DNA from: Tilletia caries
Lineage: Eukaryota; Basidiomycota; Exobasidiomycetes; Tilletiales; Tilletiaceae
DNA: 64,000 nucleotides
Reading direction: 5' to 3'
Assembly: GCA_032718865.1 (NCBI GenBank)
Contig: JALUTQ010000004.1
Coordinates: 1,922,001-1,986,000, forward strand
Below the pieces are notes generated by a model that saw nothing but the letters and a program-made list of their open reading frames with translations, ran no database searches and was not told the DNA's origin. The stretch's first letter is position 1. Each line of letters opens with the position of its first letter. Both the position numbers and the translations under genes were made by a program. Positions 33,759 to 45,216 of the stretch are shown in pieces.

Positions 33759-35365
33759 ATGGTCCTCAAGGAGGCCGAGATTTCGGCGCTGCAGAAGGAG
33801 CTCACGAAGGCAAATGCGGAGAGTCGGACACAGGTAAGAGCCAATCGCTTGCAGTTGTGGATGCACGCAAGTGCGCGCGCTGCCGGATTGCGCAGTTCGC
33901 CATCCTGTTCTCACCCACTCTTCTCTCGCAGGACATGGACATCATTCTCAAGAAGCTCAAAGCAGGCGTCAGGCCCACGGAGGAGATTATCAGGGTACGT
34001 GGCACTGCTTAGCATCCTCATCGTCGTGCAAATGCGCATCGGCTGACCACTGCATGGCACATTTTTCCCACTCAGTCAACACGCATTGGACAAGCAGTTG
34101 GAAAGTTGAGACAACACAGTGACAAGGCCATCGCGGAGCTCGCAAAGGAACTTGTCAAGTCATGGAAGGCAGCGGTCGACTCGGCGCGCAAAGAGAAAAA
34201 GGACACGCGTACGTACCTCACGCTGCCATCATTTCTTGCCTATGCAGTACCACTGACTCTCTCTCGACACCTGTCTTCTGCAGCAGCAACACCCACAGTA
34301 TCGACCTCCACACCAGCCTCTAGCACATCCACTCCGCCAGTCACAGCCAAGCCAAAGGTGGCAGATGTGAAAGTCGACTTCGACATTTTGGGCGATAAGA
34401 CCAGAAACGCGTGCTTGAAGCTCATGCACACCACCCTCTCGAACGGCAGCACTCAAAGTCAGTGTCAATCGTTGCGATGTCCCGAACCACTGACGCACAG
34501 GTCTGCTTTGGGAGAGGAGGTCTGTCGTGAGCCTTGGCTGTCCGTACGACGTTGGGATGTCGCACCTGTGTGGCACCCATCGTTTTACGGACGCCGAGGC
34601 TCACGACGGACCTCTTCTCCCTTGCTTTGCGTTTGGCGGATATCAAGCACTGTGAAAGACCAGCCATGCTGACGGCGTTTTGTTTGATTCTGACCTCAGG
34701 TGCTCCGGTTGTGTTTTCGGCAGCCCAGGCCATCGAGGCCGCCGCGTTCATGAAGATCGGAAATGGAGCGGTCAATGGCGATTACAGGAACAAGATGCGC
34801 AGTCTCAGTCTGAACCTCAAGGCAAATGCTCAACTCAGAAAGGATCTTGTCGACAACGTTGTTTCCGGCGCGCAAGTTGTTCGGATGTCCCCAGATGTGA
34901 GTCTTTCCCTCGTCGAATCTTTAACTTGTTCAAGAAGCTGACATCGTTTCTGTTTTCCGTGGATGCAGGAACTCGCTTCGGACGAACGGAAGGCGGAGCG
35001 CGAAGCTTTGCAATCGCAAAATCTGCACAACGCGCGAGGAGCCGAGCCGCAGCAAGCAGAAACAGACGCGTTTGAATGTGGCCGGTGTAAAAAGAGGAAG
35101 ACGAGATACTACCAGCAGCAGGTATGTAGCTTCTTCCTCTGTGAAGCGTGCTGAAGGACGACGGGTGCCACTGCACAAGAATGCGCCATGAATCATGCGC
35201 TGACTTGTCCAATTTCCTCCTTTCCTCCTCTTGGCCTGTTCCCCGCGTCCTCCTTCTCCACACCCCTCTTCTCTTCGAACACTTCGTCAGACACGAAGCG
35301 CGGACGAACCGATGACGACGTTCGTGACATGCACGAACTGCGGGAACAAGTGGAAGTTCTGCTGA
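33759..35365 (+). CDS. DST1: Transcription elongation factor TFIIS
   Basis: Seven exons, 33759-33833, 33932-33994, 34076-34208, 34284-34457, 34700-34896, 34969-35121 and 35291-35365, total 870 bases, 289 residues. TFIIS rescues backtracked RNA polymerase II by stimulating its transcript-cleavage activity. The N-terminal TFIIS domain (LW motif region) covers about 1-80, with [27 protein letters not shown]. The central domain spans about 125-240, with [32 protein letters not shown] and [21 protein letters not shown] sequence. The C-terminal zinc ribbon has [24 protein letters not shown] and [11 protein letters not shown]; these hold the four Zn cysteines and the catalytic acidic pair, here DE in SADEP. 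Length matches yeast Dst1 (309). The introns after exons 4 and 6 are long (242 and 169 bases). The ribbon is split by the last intron. Secure identification. Confidence 0.96.
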
Positions 35366-35802
35366 ATCTTGTCCCTGGGAGGGGCTGCCGCTGCGGTCCA
35401 GGCGGGGTCAACAGCCATGGACCATTCCAGACGTACTCTAGGCGGCCACCCTGCTCTCCGCAGTCATGGCGGGGCCCCAGTTTCTCCCTGCCCTGGCACG
35501 AACTGCAACGGGACAGTCTCATTCTTCTTCTGCTTTCCTACTCTTCCGGCCCGAGATACCTCAATCCTTCCTCAAGTGGCTGGTCTTCGAATTTCTTCCT
35601 ACCTGTACCTGTCTGTACCTTTATTGTTACTCTCCCCTGGGCAACCGCGACACTCAAAACAACGTGCGTTACGGGGACGCATCTGCCATGGGCGGTATGT
35701 ATGAGAAGACACAGGTCCCGCGATGGACGATGGAGAGAGAAAAAAAAAGGTCCGCCGCGCACATGATACTCGTACACCCCTCGCGGCAAAAAGCAAAAAA
35801 GA
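35366..35802. other. 3' flank of TFIIS
   Basis: No gene seen. A-rich sequence at 35785-35800 forms, on the minus strand, the T-run that would terminate the tRNA transcript. Confidence 0.5.
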
Positions 35803-35886
35803 TGGAGACAGTAAGGATCGAACTCACGACCTTTTCAACACACTCATGTACGCAAATGAAACGATCTACCGCTGATCTATATCCCC
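35803..35886 (-). tRNA. tRNA-Ala (anticodon UGC) with a 12-base intron
   Basis: Read on the minus strand from 35886: acceptor arm GGGGATA pairs with TGTCTCC (two wobble pairs), D arm GATC-AGCGGTA-GATC, anticodon stem TTTCA/TGAAA, loop TTTGCG..T with anticodon TGC, an intron of 12 bases right after position 37 (35850-35839), variable loop AGGTC, and T arm GTGAG-TTCGATC-CTTAC. The discriminator is A (35803). A T-run for Pol III termination follows at about 35795-35790. Stems are unusually AU/GU-rich compared with a standard tRNA-Ala, so this may be a divergent or decaying copy. Confidence 0.8.
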
Positions 35887-36433
35887 ATATTTAGGAGGCT
35901 AGCGAAATGGTTTGTAAGCATATCGACCAAACACCACACAAAGGCGCGTCCCATTTTTTTGCGACGCGTCTCGTCGCGTCTTCGCGTCTCGGCGCTTTAT
36001 GGAAAGCCGAGAGGGAAGGAGCGCGTTGGAGCCAATCTGGAGATGAGAAAGGCTTGCATGAGAACCTTCGAGAGATTCGACAATCAGAGATCCGCTCGAG
36101 AGACACATCGTCCATCGCTCTCCCATCTCCCGCATCAAGGCAGCGCGCAGGCCGCTGGTGCAGATCTCAGCGCATTCGAAAAAACCGACAAGTCCAACGA
36201 ACGAACAGGAGCCGCGCACGGGAGAAGGGGAACTGCCTGCTCCCAGTTCATCTCTCGGCAGCCATTGCTTGGGTCGTCAACTCGACACCTCCATCTGTGG
36301 GCGGAAGGCACCCGCCAGCCTCAAGGATCGCAGCTTCGACCTCGACCAAGATCAAGGCGGCCCCCGGTGCAAGCGCACGAGTAAAGCAAGTACTTCCTCG
36401 AGCGACAGCTGGCGACCAAGAGTGTTCATCGCC
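35887..36433. other. Region upstream of the 1140-residue protein gene
   Basis: An open frame overlaps this stretch in plus orientation, but its codon content looks like leader sequence and it shows no motif. Presumed promoter and 5' leader. Confidence 0.4.
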
Positions 36434-39400
36434 ATGTCAGATTTTTACTACCGTCCGGGCAACGCCCCGCCTTTTTCGATGGGCGCGGCCCACTCCTCGC
36501 CTGCGCGCATCGGTGTTTACCTGCGCGGGCCAGATCGAAGGTCACGCTTGATCCAGCTGCCAGCAACCTTCATGGTACGTGTCTCTTATGCACAGAGTAC
36601 GGACGGGACCGAGACAAGCCTAACTTACCTTCTTCGCTTCATCTCTCTCTCCCCAGGCCTTGGTCGACAAGGCAGCGAACATCTTCGACATCGATCGTAA
36701 CACGCACGATGTTATCATCGTCATGGCGGACGATGAGGACTGCGAGATCGAAGAAGACTCTCTCCCTGTGCTGCACGATCGCGAGAGGCTCTTGGTCAAG
36801 GCTGTTCCCCGAAGTCCGGCGGATCGTAGCATGGAACTCTACAGGCCTGCAAATGCGCAAGCTGGACCAAGTCACCGACTTGAGCTTCCGACTTTCGAAC
36901 TTCCTCCGGCTCCTTCGCCAGCCGTTCTGGACCTGCTGCCAGATCATGCGCGGGACCACACGCTTCCGTCGCCTTCAGGCTCCCAGCTAAGCCGAGTGGG
37001 CAGTGCGGCTTCCTTACAATCAGTGATGAAGGTCAAAACGTGTCCCAATCAGTCGCAGGCTAGGACCGCCAAGGAGATCACAACTGCGCATACATCTCTC
37101 AATTCGGCACTCGGTGTCACTGCTTCTTCGGCGCGGAGCTCGAACTCTTTGCCAACTCCTTCGTCTGGAATCTCCACCTCCAGTCCCAGCTCCAGCTCGG
37201 GAACCAACGTCCCTACAAGAAGGAAGCGCGACGTCCGGAGGGAGCGCAAGAAACATGCTGAGCGCACCATTGCGCGCGAGAAAGCTTTGGTGGAGGCCGA
37301 GGCTGCAGCTGCTGCTGCTCGAGCACACCCAAGCTCGTCACAATTACCAAGACAAAGCGACGGCGGGACACCCAGCGGAAGTCAGTCGCGTCGGCGCATC
37401 GCATTTGTCGGCCTGCCAGACGAGTCCGACGAGAACAACGGAGAAGGCGCGGATGCGAGCAGCTCGTCTTCGGACTCAGCTACGGCGGTCAAGGCCGAAA
37501 TCATGGTCAGCCCAAGCGGCAATGCTTTGAAGACGATATGGGACCCAGATGACAGTGGAGAGGAGAGCCAGGAATCACCTGCAAAGCGGAGGAAGCTTAA
37601 TGCAGATGCAGTGCTTGCGTCACGGAAGCAGAAGCAGCAGCGGCCTCAGCAAGGAGGTCACACCAGCTCGCTGCAGCCGCACGAGCAAGAGCAGCAGCTA
37701 AACGATCAGGATCAAGATCAGGATCGACGATCAGCGCAAGAAGAAGAGGACATGGATGTCGATGCTGTGGCCCAAGTTCTCTCGATGCGCCGACAGGAGA
37801 AGTCCAGAGAGACGCCGACGGAGCTCGCCGACCCAGCTTTTAAACCTTCGCAAGCCGCATTGCGCTCTCAGGAAAGCCCCGAACGGCGACAAACCAGAGT
37901 GTCCGGAAAGCCGATGACCTACGCCGAACCCGTCGAGATCGATTCGGAAGAAGAGGAGTTCACGAGCATCAGTCCTGTCCGTTCGCACCCCAACACATCT
38001 CCCACAGTATCGCTGCCCCGTGGTCGGCCCCCGACGAATCCAGTGAAGAGAGCGCAGTACGAGCGAATCAAGGATGAGATCAAGCGGATCAAGCTCGCAT
38101 CACCTGAAAAGCTCAGCCCTCGCGTGCTTCCATCGCAGGAGCGGAGGCGTTCCAGTTCACCTTCCAAAGCTGATTCAAGTGCTGGAAGCAAGTCACAGAC
38201 TCTGCACGGCAGATGGGGGGCACGGTCAGTTCCCTCAAGCCGGGACTCCGAACCACCGCAGGCATCGGATACTTCGAAGGACGTCGTCAGGGAGACGCCT
38301 CCGGGCTCTCCGTTGCAGCCGGTTGTGGAAATTGTTTCGCCATCCACGCGACGCCTGTCGCTCGATCAGCTGCCAACCCCGCCGCCATCGTGGCAAGCAC
38401 CGAAGAAAGCTCCTGCGTCGCGAGGTGGAGTCGGAGCGAAGGAGCCTACCCCCGGATCCATCAGATCCGCAGAGGCCGAGAGTATGAGAGCGGTCGCCAT
38501 GGACATCGATCCAAATGCGAATGACGGTATTCCATCTGGTTTGACGGACGCGATCGAGCAGGACACGTATGTGAGAAGAGCAAAAGGAGACAATGCGATA
38601 CGGTCCAGCACAAATTTGATGGCGGCAGCTGCTGCTAGTGCTGCTAACCGTGCCAGTCTACCGGCCCCGGTCGCAATTCCGGCGATCAACATCGATGCAA
38701 GCTCTACATCTACATCTGCGACTACGGTCGTTCACGTGGAACTCCCCACTACGACGAGAATAACCGCCGTTTCGACACCTCCTTTGCAAAAACAGCCTAC
38801 ATCTGTGCCAGCTTTTGCTCAAGCTTCGACGTCGCCGGTGACAACCTCCCCGCCGACTTCCTCAGCTGTGCAGCCATCGTTGGTCGTGACGCAGCCTGCT
38901 GCTGGTGTCCGACAGGTGCGCTCGCCTCCATTGCCAACATCCTCCCAACCGTCCGCGACAGGGGAAGATGCGCTTCTCCGAGCATCGGCTCTTTCCAGAT
39001 TGGAGTCCCGGTCACTCGTACGTCAAACTTCGGCCAGCCCACCAGTAGCGACCCCTGCGACGAGCATGGATGTCGCATACCAGGCTGCGAGCTCGATTGT
39101 CGAACAGCTTTTGAAGCATCCATCCAACGAGTTCAGCCAAGGCAAGGCGATGCGTGACTTTTCTCGCTTTATGCATCACTGCCGTGACAAAGACGGTCTT
39201 GTGAACCTGCTCACCATTCGAGCCAAGGTCACCCGCAAGCTTTACCACGGCGAAACGTGGGCGGCGTCGCATACGGAGAACGCGCCCCTCGTCAACTTTG
39301 CACACGAGCTTAACATGAATTGGGAGAACATGCGTTCCTTCTTCGGACCGGAGAGCAGCCATGCCAAGGCTGTGGGCGAGCTGCAAAAGTTCTCGAGCCG

Positions 39401-40014
39401 TTTACTGGAAGAGTGGACAAAGACGCACAAGTCCCAGGGGTCTCGAGGCGGCAGTGGAGCTACGGCAGCGTCTTCAGGAAGCGGAAGTGGGAATGCAGGG
39501 GCTGCTGGAGGTGGTGCGACTGGTGCACTTGCTGCGAATGGCAGTAGCTCGAGATCGAATGCTGAAGGAAACGGTCGCAACGGACGAAGCGGCACTTCGT
39601 CGGGTCGATCTACACCTGTGCTTGATGCGAAGGCGATTCAAAATGCTGCGCGGAACGGAGGACAGATGCCCTCGGCGCTCGGGCTTTCCGTGTCGAGTGA
39701 GTCTACCTTTCTCATCCATCCATGAAAGGGGAACCTGATCCACTGACAGCATGTATTTGTTACCTTTTGCAGCTCCGAGTGGCCAGCAGAACGGCGGTGG
39801 TCCTGGTTCCGATTCATCCGGAAGCCAGGCGTGGCAGAGCTGGATAACCAAGAACATGCCGGGGAAGGCATTTTTGAACAAGGCATTGGGCTCGAGCGGC
39901 AGCGGCAGCAGCGGCGGCTCTGCCGGTGAGCAGATGCCTTCGGCAGCGGGACCTTCTGCTTTGACAGTGCGAAGCAATCTCGACCCGACGACAGAGTCGT
40001 CTAACAGCGCTTGA
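36434..40014 (+). CDS. Unrecognised 1140-residue protein with two ordered regions in a disordered background
   Basis: Three exons, 36434-36574, 36657-39696 and 39773-40014, give 3423 bases and 1140 residues. I do not recognise the protein. Two parts look folded. Residues 1-100 (RIGVYLRGPDRRSRLIQL, ALVDKAANIFDI, HDVIIVMADDEDCEIEEDSL, ERLLVKA) alternate like a small ubiquitin-like or PB1/CIDE-N fold. Residues of about 820-940 (QGKAMRDFSRFMHHCRDKDG, LTIRAKVTRKLYHGETWAAS, LNMNWENMRSFFG, LQKFSSRLLEEWTK) are helical and conserved-looking. Between and after them are Ser/Ala/Pro-rich stretches with acidic and poly-Ala, poly-Gly runs; basic clusters such as RRKRDVRRERKKHAER suggest a nuclear location. 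No catalytic motif is visible. A Copia retrotransposon starts 158 bases after the stop. Confidence 0.85.
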
Positions 40015-40171
40015 GGCTTGAGGCCTCAATCCAAAATCACCGCAGCTGTTGTCAGCGCGACGATCGTACTGTACATACATACAATTGAAGCAACCCTCGC
40101 AATTTGAAGCAACTACCCATCGCTCATCGCCTCCTCGTGTATCCGTTATCCGTTCTGAGTTCGACGATATG

Positions 40172-40523
40172 AGTTGAATATCGAGGCTCCGTAGCTGACA
40201 GGTAACTTGGTTAGCTGGTCAATCTCAGACGTACCTCAGTTCAAGTATGACTTGGAACAAGGTGATGTGTCTGTGTGATTGAGTAAGTCAAGAAGAGAAG
40301 GGAAATGGGAATACACTAAGAGGTACTGTCGCTCCCTCCTATATACCGTCTGACTCGTTGTTCTGAAGCTGGTATGGATAAGGGTCACGCTGGCTGTCTG
40401 GACATTCCTCCTCGTCGTTCCTGGATGTCCCACAGCCATCAGGAGGTGTTTGTTCCTCATGATCACCTCCTTCCCGTCGCACGCTGATGATCACCGCCTC
40501 ATGCCGAGCGCGGTTCTTCAACT
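40172..40523 (-). repeat. Copia 3' LTR
   Basis: Bounded by the 7-bp inverted pair AGTTGAA/TTCAACT rather than TG/CA. Contains a TATATAGG promoter-like box on the minus strand near 40340. The RT/RNase H frame ends inside it at 40499. Nearly identical to 47109-47460. Confidence 0.93.
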
Positions 40524-42536
40524 CCCCCTCCCGTGCTCGTGCATGTCGTGCTGAGCGCTGCGCAGAAGTGATCGATCTCCGCCACCAATGCTCCCGTCCC
40601 CAAACCCAGTTGTTTCCGTCCTGAAGTGAGTCGCGCAAACGTTACTGTCTTGGTGAGTAGGTCCGCTGGATTATCGTCGGTGTGAACCCGCTTGACCTTG
40701 ATTGTTCCGTCGTTGTTGCAGTCTCGGACCAAGTGGTGATGAATCCTTATGTGTTTGGTGCGCTGATGTGACTGTGGATTCCTGGCCAAAGCTTCGGCGC
40801 CCGTGTTGTCCGTGAACATACTGACGGCCCCTGTTTCCCGCAGTCGCAATTCCTCCAATAACTGGATAGCCCAGATCGCCTCCCGTGTCGCTTCAGAAAG
40901 AGCGACGTACTCTGCCTCCGTTGATGATATAGACACCGTGTCCTGAAGCTTCGATCGCCAGGTCACAGGGTTGCCGTAGAGATAGAAGACATAGCATGTG
41001 ACACTGCGTCTCGTGGTCGGATCGGCACCATGGTCGGAGTCGGAGTATCCCACAAGCTGGGCGAGGTCGCTGTGCCGAAATCGGAGGCCTAGTTCGCGCG
41101 TTCCGGCTAAGTACCTCAGTACCCTCTTCGCTGCGGACACATGATCGTCTGATGGATTGGCCATGAACCTGGCCAACTTTCCTACTGCAAAAGCGATGTC
41201 CATCCGAGTTCCTTGTGCAAGCCATAGGAGACAGCCGATGAGCGCTGCATAGAAGTGCCTCTCCTTTGCCGTAGACGTAGGACCTTCACGTGGTACGAGG
41301 TCCTTGAATGACTCTGCCATTGGCGTATTGGCAGGCTTGCAGCTATCCATGCCGTACCTTTTGATGATCTGGTCGACATAGCCGGTTTGGCTCATGGTGG
41401 CTACCCGTCCGCACTTCGATCGGAGGATTCGAATCCCAAGCATGGAGGTCAATGGCCCGTTGTCGGTCATCTTGAACCAAGAAGTGAACTGTTTCTTGAT
41501 ATCGGAGACCATCTCCTCTGTTGGGGCCGCAATCGCAACGTCGTCCACGTACACCAGGATTATCACCGGTCCATGTTCGGTCTGCTTGAAGAATAGGCAT
41601 GGTTCGCTCTTTAGTTGGGTGAAATCGGCCTGGAGTAGTCGGTCACGCAACGTGTGATACCAGTATCGTCCCGACTGCTTGAGACCATAGAGAGTACGGC
41701 GAAGTCGACACGCTCTTCCCGTCTGATCGTCGTATCCCGGCGGCTGCTTCATGTATAGATCGACGTCCAGCTCTCCGTTCAAATAGGCGGTCTTGACATC
41801 CATTCCGTGAAGACGTAGGCCGATCTGTATCGCTAGGGTGACCATCATCCGTAACGCACTAAGTCTGGCAACCGGCGCAAACGTCTCGTCGTAGTCGATT
41901 CCTTCCACCTGTGAAAATCCTTGCGCCACTAGTCGAGACTTCTTGCGAGTTGCTCGTCCCTCTGGGTCTGTCTTGACCTTGTACACCCAACGACATCCGA
42001 TGAGCTTGCGTCCGGGAGGAGGGTGACACAGCTCCCACGTTTGCATCTCGATGAGCGACTTGTACTCATCATCCATTGATGCTTTCCAATCCTCCTTATC
42101 TTCCCGAGACAGTGCTTCGGCAAACCTCGCTGGCTCGAGCAATTGACCGTCCAACGTCCTAGCCTCGGTTCCAACGTTCGCGAGCAAGGCCAGAGCCTCC
42201 AGGTCCGAGCACTCCGTGATTCCCGTGAGTTCGATTTGAGACCATTCCTCGTCGATTCGGCATGTCTGCATCGATGCTCCAAGTGCTTGAATGTCGTGTA
42301 ACCGGGGGCTCTTCCGAGTCCGCACCTTCTCCGTTCCCGACACCTTCTCCTTGCCCTTCTTCTTGCTGGTCTCTACCTTCAACCCCTTCTCTTCCTCATG
42401 CTCCCTTCTATCTGATTCGTATAGCTCCTCCGATGCCCCCTCCTGCTCGTGCAGTTCCGTCTCATGCAGCTCCTCCAATGCCCCCTCCTGCTCATGCAAC
42501 TCCGTCGACACCCCCTCTTGTTCCTGATCGTTCTGA
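40499..42536 (-). pseudogene. Copia reverse transcriptase and RNase H region
   Basis: Open for about 679 codons. An acidic Glu-rich spacer comes first, then the RT core: WVYKVKTDPEGRATRKKSRLVAQGF, ETFAPVARLSALR, LHGMDVKTAYLNGELD, and the catalytic YVDD in ILVYVDDVAIAA. RNase H follows with SDHGADPTTRRSVTCYVF, SISSTEAEYVALSE, and KHIRIHHHLVRD near the end. The frame stays open across the pre-insertion junction with the integrase part once the nested MITE and one duplication copy (703 bases) are discounted. This part has no stop itself, but lacks its own start because it belonged to a longer polyprotein. Confidence 0.92.
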
Positions 42537-43247
42537 GCGTCCAGTAAGGATCTTCCCGGAGTAGATCCCCGGAGCCCGGACTCCGGGGCGACGCTCCGCT
42601 CAGCTCCGTCTGAGCTCTGGCCAGCTCCGCGCTCCGCAAAATTTCTGGTAATCAGCTGGCGAGCACTCCGTGCTCCGTCGAAGTTGCGGTTGCGCGCAAG
42701 AATCTACTCCGTGCTCCGTATATTTTTCACAGGCGGACTCCGTGCTCCGCGAAATAGCTCCGCGGACTCCGGGGTACTCCGGGGTGTCATGAAATGAGTC
42801 CAACATGGGCTCAGGAGAAGTTCAAATCTCATCGAAACAGTTCAATCGCAGCTTTAGAAGTCTATATCATTTCTTTCCAAGGGTTTACTGCCCCAAAAAG
42901 CTGCAATACACAGTATTTCGACCTGATTCGGCCGAGAAATCCTCAAAAACCGGTCACGTGACTCAGTTCTGGCCATCACGTGACCCACTTTGCCATTCCC
43001 GGAGCTCCGTCGGACTCCGGGGTCTGCTCCGTACTCCGGGGCTTTTTTGACAATGTAAGCAAACTCACTCCGTGCTCCGGGGCGTGGCAGCCATACCTTC
43101 GCGGAGTAGCTCTGCAAATTTAAAGCTCGTAAGAAACGCTCAAATCTCGCTCCGTGCTCCGTACCCGTGCAGAGCGTCCCCCGGAGTCCGCGGAGCTCCG
43201 GGGAATGCTACTCCGGGGCCTACTCCGGGAAGATCCTTAGCGTCCAG
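42537..43247. mobile_element. hAT-like MITE nested in the Copia element (695 bp, 8-bp target duplication)
   Basis: Element 42545-43239, with 20-bp perfect terminal inverted repeats TAAGGATCTTCCCGGAGTAG. The 8-bp duplication GCGTCCAG lies at 42537-42544 and 43240-43247, as hAT transposases make. Non-coding. Five copies of CTCCGTGCTCCG, all in one orientation (near 42666, 42707, 42738, 43068 and 43150), lie towards the two ends like subterminal transposase-binding repeats. Confidence 0.88.
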
Positions 43248-45216
43248 GGTTGTGGTGATCGGTACTGGTAAGGTTGAGATTGCAACCTCATCGTCTTTGG
43301 TGACGTCGCCAAGATTCTCGTAGTCGTAGTCGGAAGGAATCGAAAGTGGTGCCACTTCTTCCCCCTCCCCGAGACGGCGACGACGGCGTCGAGGATAAGG
43401 CATTACCATTTCGACGTGATCGTCTTCGCGAGCCTTGTGCAATTGAACCGCATCGAGTGACCTCCCTTCGTCATACGTCCTCGTCTCGTCGAATAGGACC
43501 GATCGACTATATCGAAGTGGGTTGCTCACATCCGACGGGACGTAAATGAGCCAACCCTTCCTGTCCTCTGACACGCCCAAGAACGTTCCTCGTACTCCAC
43601 GAGCAGACAGTTTGCCGTCAGGACGATGACGTGCGTCTTGCATAGTCCAGCACAGGCAACCGAAGGTCCGCAGCATGGAGAGGTCCACTGGTGTCTCGGA
43701 CCACAACTCTTGAGGGATTCGGTAGCCGAGACTTCTGTGAGGTGTCCTATTGATTAGGTACGCCGCATACCGCCACGCAAACGGCCAGAATCCAATGGGA
43801 AGCCGTGCCGCAGTCAACATTGCCCTCCCACGCTCCTGCAGAATCCCTTGGAACCTTTCTACCCTGCCGTTTTGTTCACTGGATCCAGGAATGGTCCACC
43901 GCCAATTCAATCCTTCCTCTGCTGCCCAAGCATCCATGGCCGAGTTGTCGAACTCCGTTCCATTATCGGTGTGAATGGTGGTGACTTCTTGCCTGTGTAC
44001 GTATCGACCTGTCGAGCCCACCGTTGAAGGACCTTTGTAACCGTTGCGCTTGATTTGTCCGCAATCGGGAAGGTCCACCCCTTGCGCGAGTAATCGTCCA
44101 AGGTGCTCAACGCATGAGTGTACTCTGTGTTGCCGTATAAGGCCCAGGCAGATCGCAATGTGCGAGATCGCCACGGTGTTCTGCCCTCGAGGTTGAAGTC
44201 TTGAATGATGCCTCCTTCAGGTTCGATATGGCGCATGCATCACACCGGTCCTCTCGATCCACAAGTCGTAGGGCTGCGCTCTTGTTCAGATGCTTGAGCC
44301 CTTCGACACCCATCCCAATCAGCTTTGCGATCGACCCGAAGCTCATGTGTGCGAGCCGTTGGTGCCAGCGAATCACCATTCGTTCTTGACTCAGTGCCCG
44401 ATGCGCTTCCGACACGCCTTCTTCCTCGCTTCCTGTCTTGTCCTCCTCTCCATCTGCTGTCTCATTCCCACCCGATGGTGCATCTTCATTGCCCCCTTGA
44501 CTTGTCAATGCAGAGGTCAAGGGTCCTGTAGAACAGAGGCAACAAGAGTCATCATAGGTTCGTGACATAGCAGCTGGTACAGTCTGAGAAGACGTACCTG
44601 AGCAATATGCCCCTCCCCTGTGGAGCGCATACACCGAGGTCGAAGTGTAACAGGGGGACAGGGCAAGATGTGATGCAGAGCACCCCGGCATGCGGATCGG
44701 CCGATGCGGAGGTGGTGCAGAGCACCTTAGGTCAGATTCGTATACTGCTACTACCGCTCCGGAAGCGTGATCTGACCCGAATAGACGCGATGACACCACA
44801 GTAGCACCACTGTGTACATCGCGTTGCAACGTATGTTGCCGCCCATAGTTCACCAGGATGGTCTCCGGGGCGGTGTGTGGGAAAATCACATCCACGTTTG
44901 CTTGATTCAATCGTTGTACCGACAGGAGATTGTGGGGGAACGCAGGTACGACATAGACGTTGTGTAATGTGATGGTGAGGATAGGTGTTGCCTTGATTTG
45001 TATTGTTAATGAACCGCGATGCGTTGCAGGAACCTTTTTCCCGTCAGCGATGCGAATGAGCTTGTTGTCCGGCGCGATGGTATCTTGTTCAATGAGCTCG
45101 ATGCTGTTGATGAAGTGGTGGGTTGCTCCTGAATCAAGTATCCATTGTACGGGCCAGTCTTCTCCAGGCATAGGTGGTGGTGGCGGAGCGGGTTGATCCC
45201 GAACCGCCGCGAGTCC
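43248..45216 (-). pseudogene. Copia protease and integrase region with two frameshifts
   Basis: Begins in the same frame as gag immediately after the TAG. The protease signature WILDSGATHHF and LLSVQRL come first, then the pre-integrase zinc motif (HQRLAHMSFGSIAKL .. CDACAI). The integrase core then changes frame twice: near 44135-44145 (before NTEYTHALSTLDDYSRK) and near 43983-43995 (before VTTIHTDNGTEF). The remaining core EEGLNWRWTIPGSSEQNGRVERF and the GYRIPQELW region are intact. A Thr/Ser/Gly/Glu-rich linker sits between protease and the zinc motif. Not able to make a functional integrase as read. Confidence 0.88.

Noticed and set aside
40175..40520. Copia LTR defined as TG..CA
   Set aside because: With those ends no target duplication exists; moving out by three bases gives ATATG on both sides and places the TGG primer site directly after the LTR.
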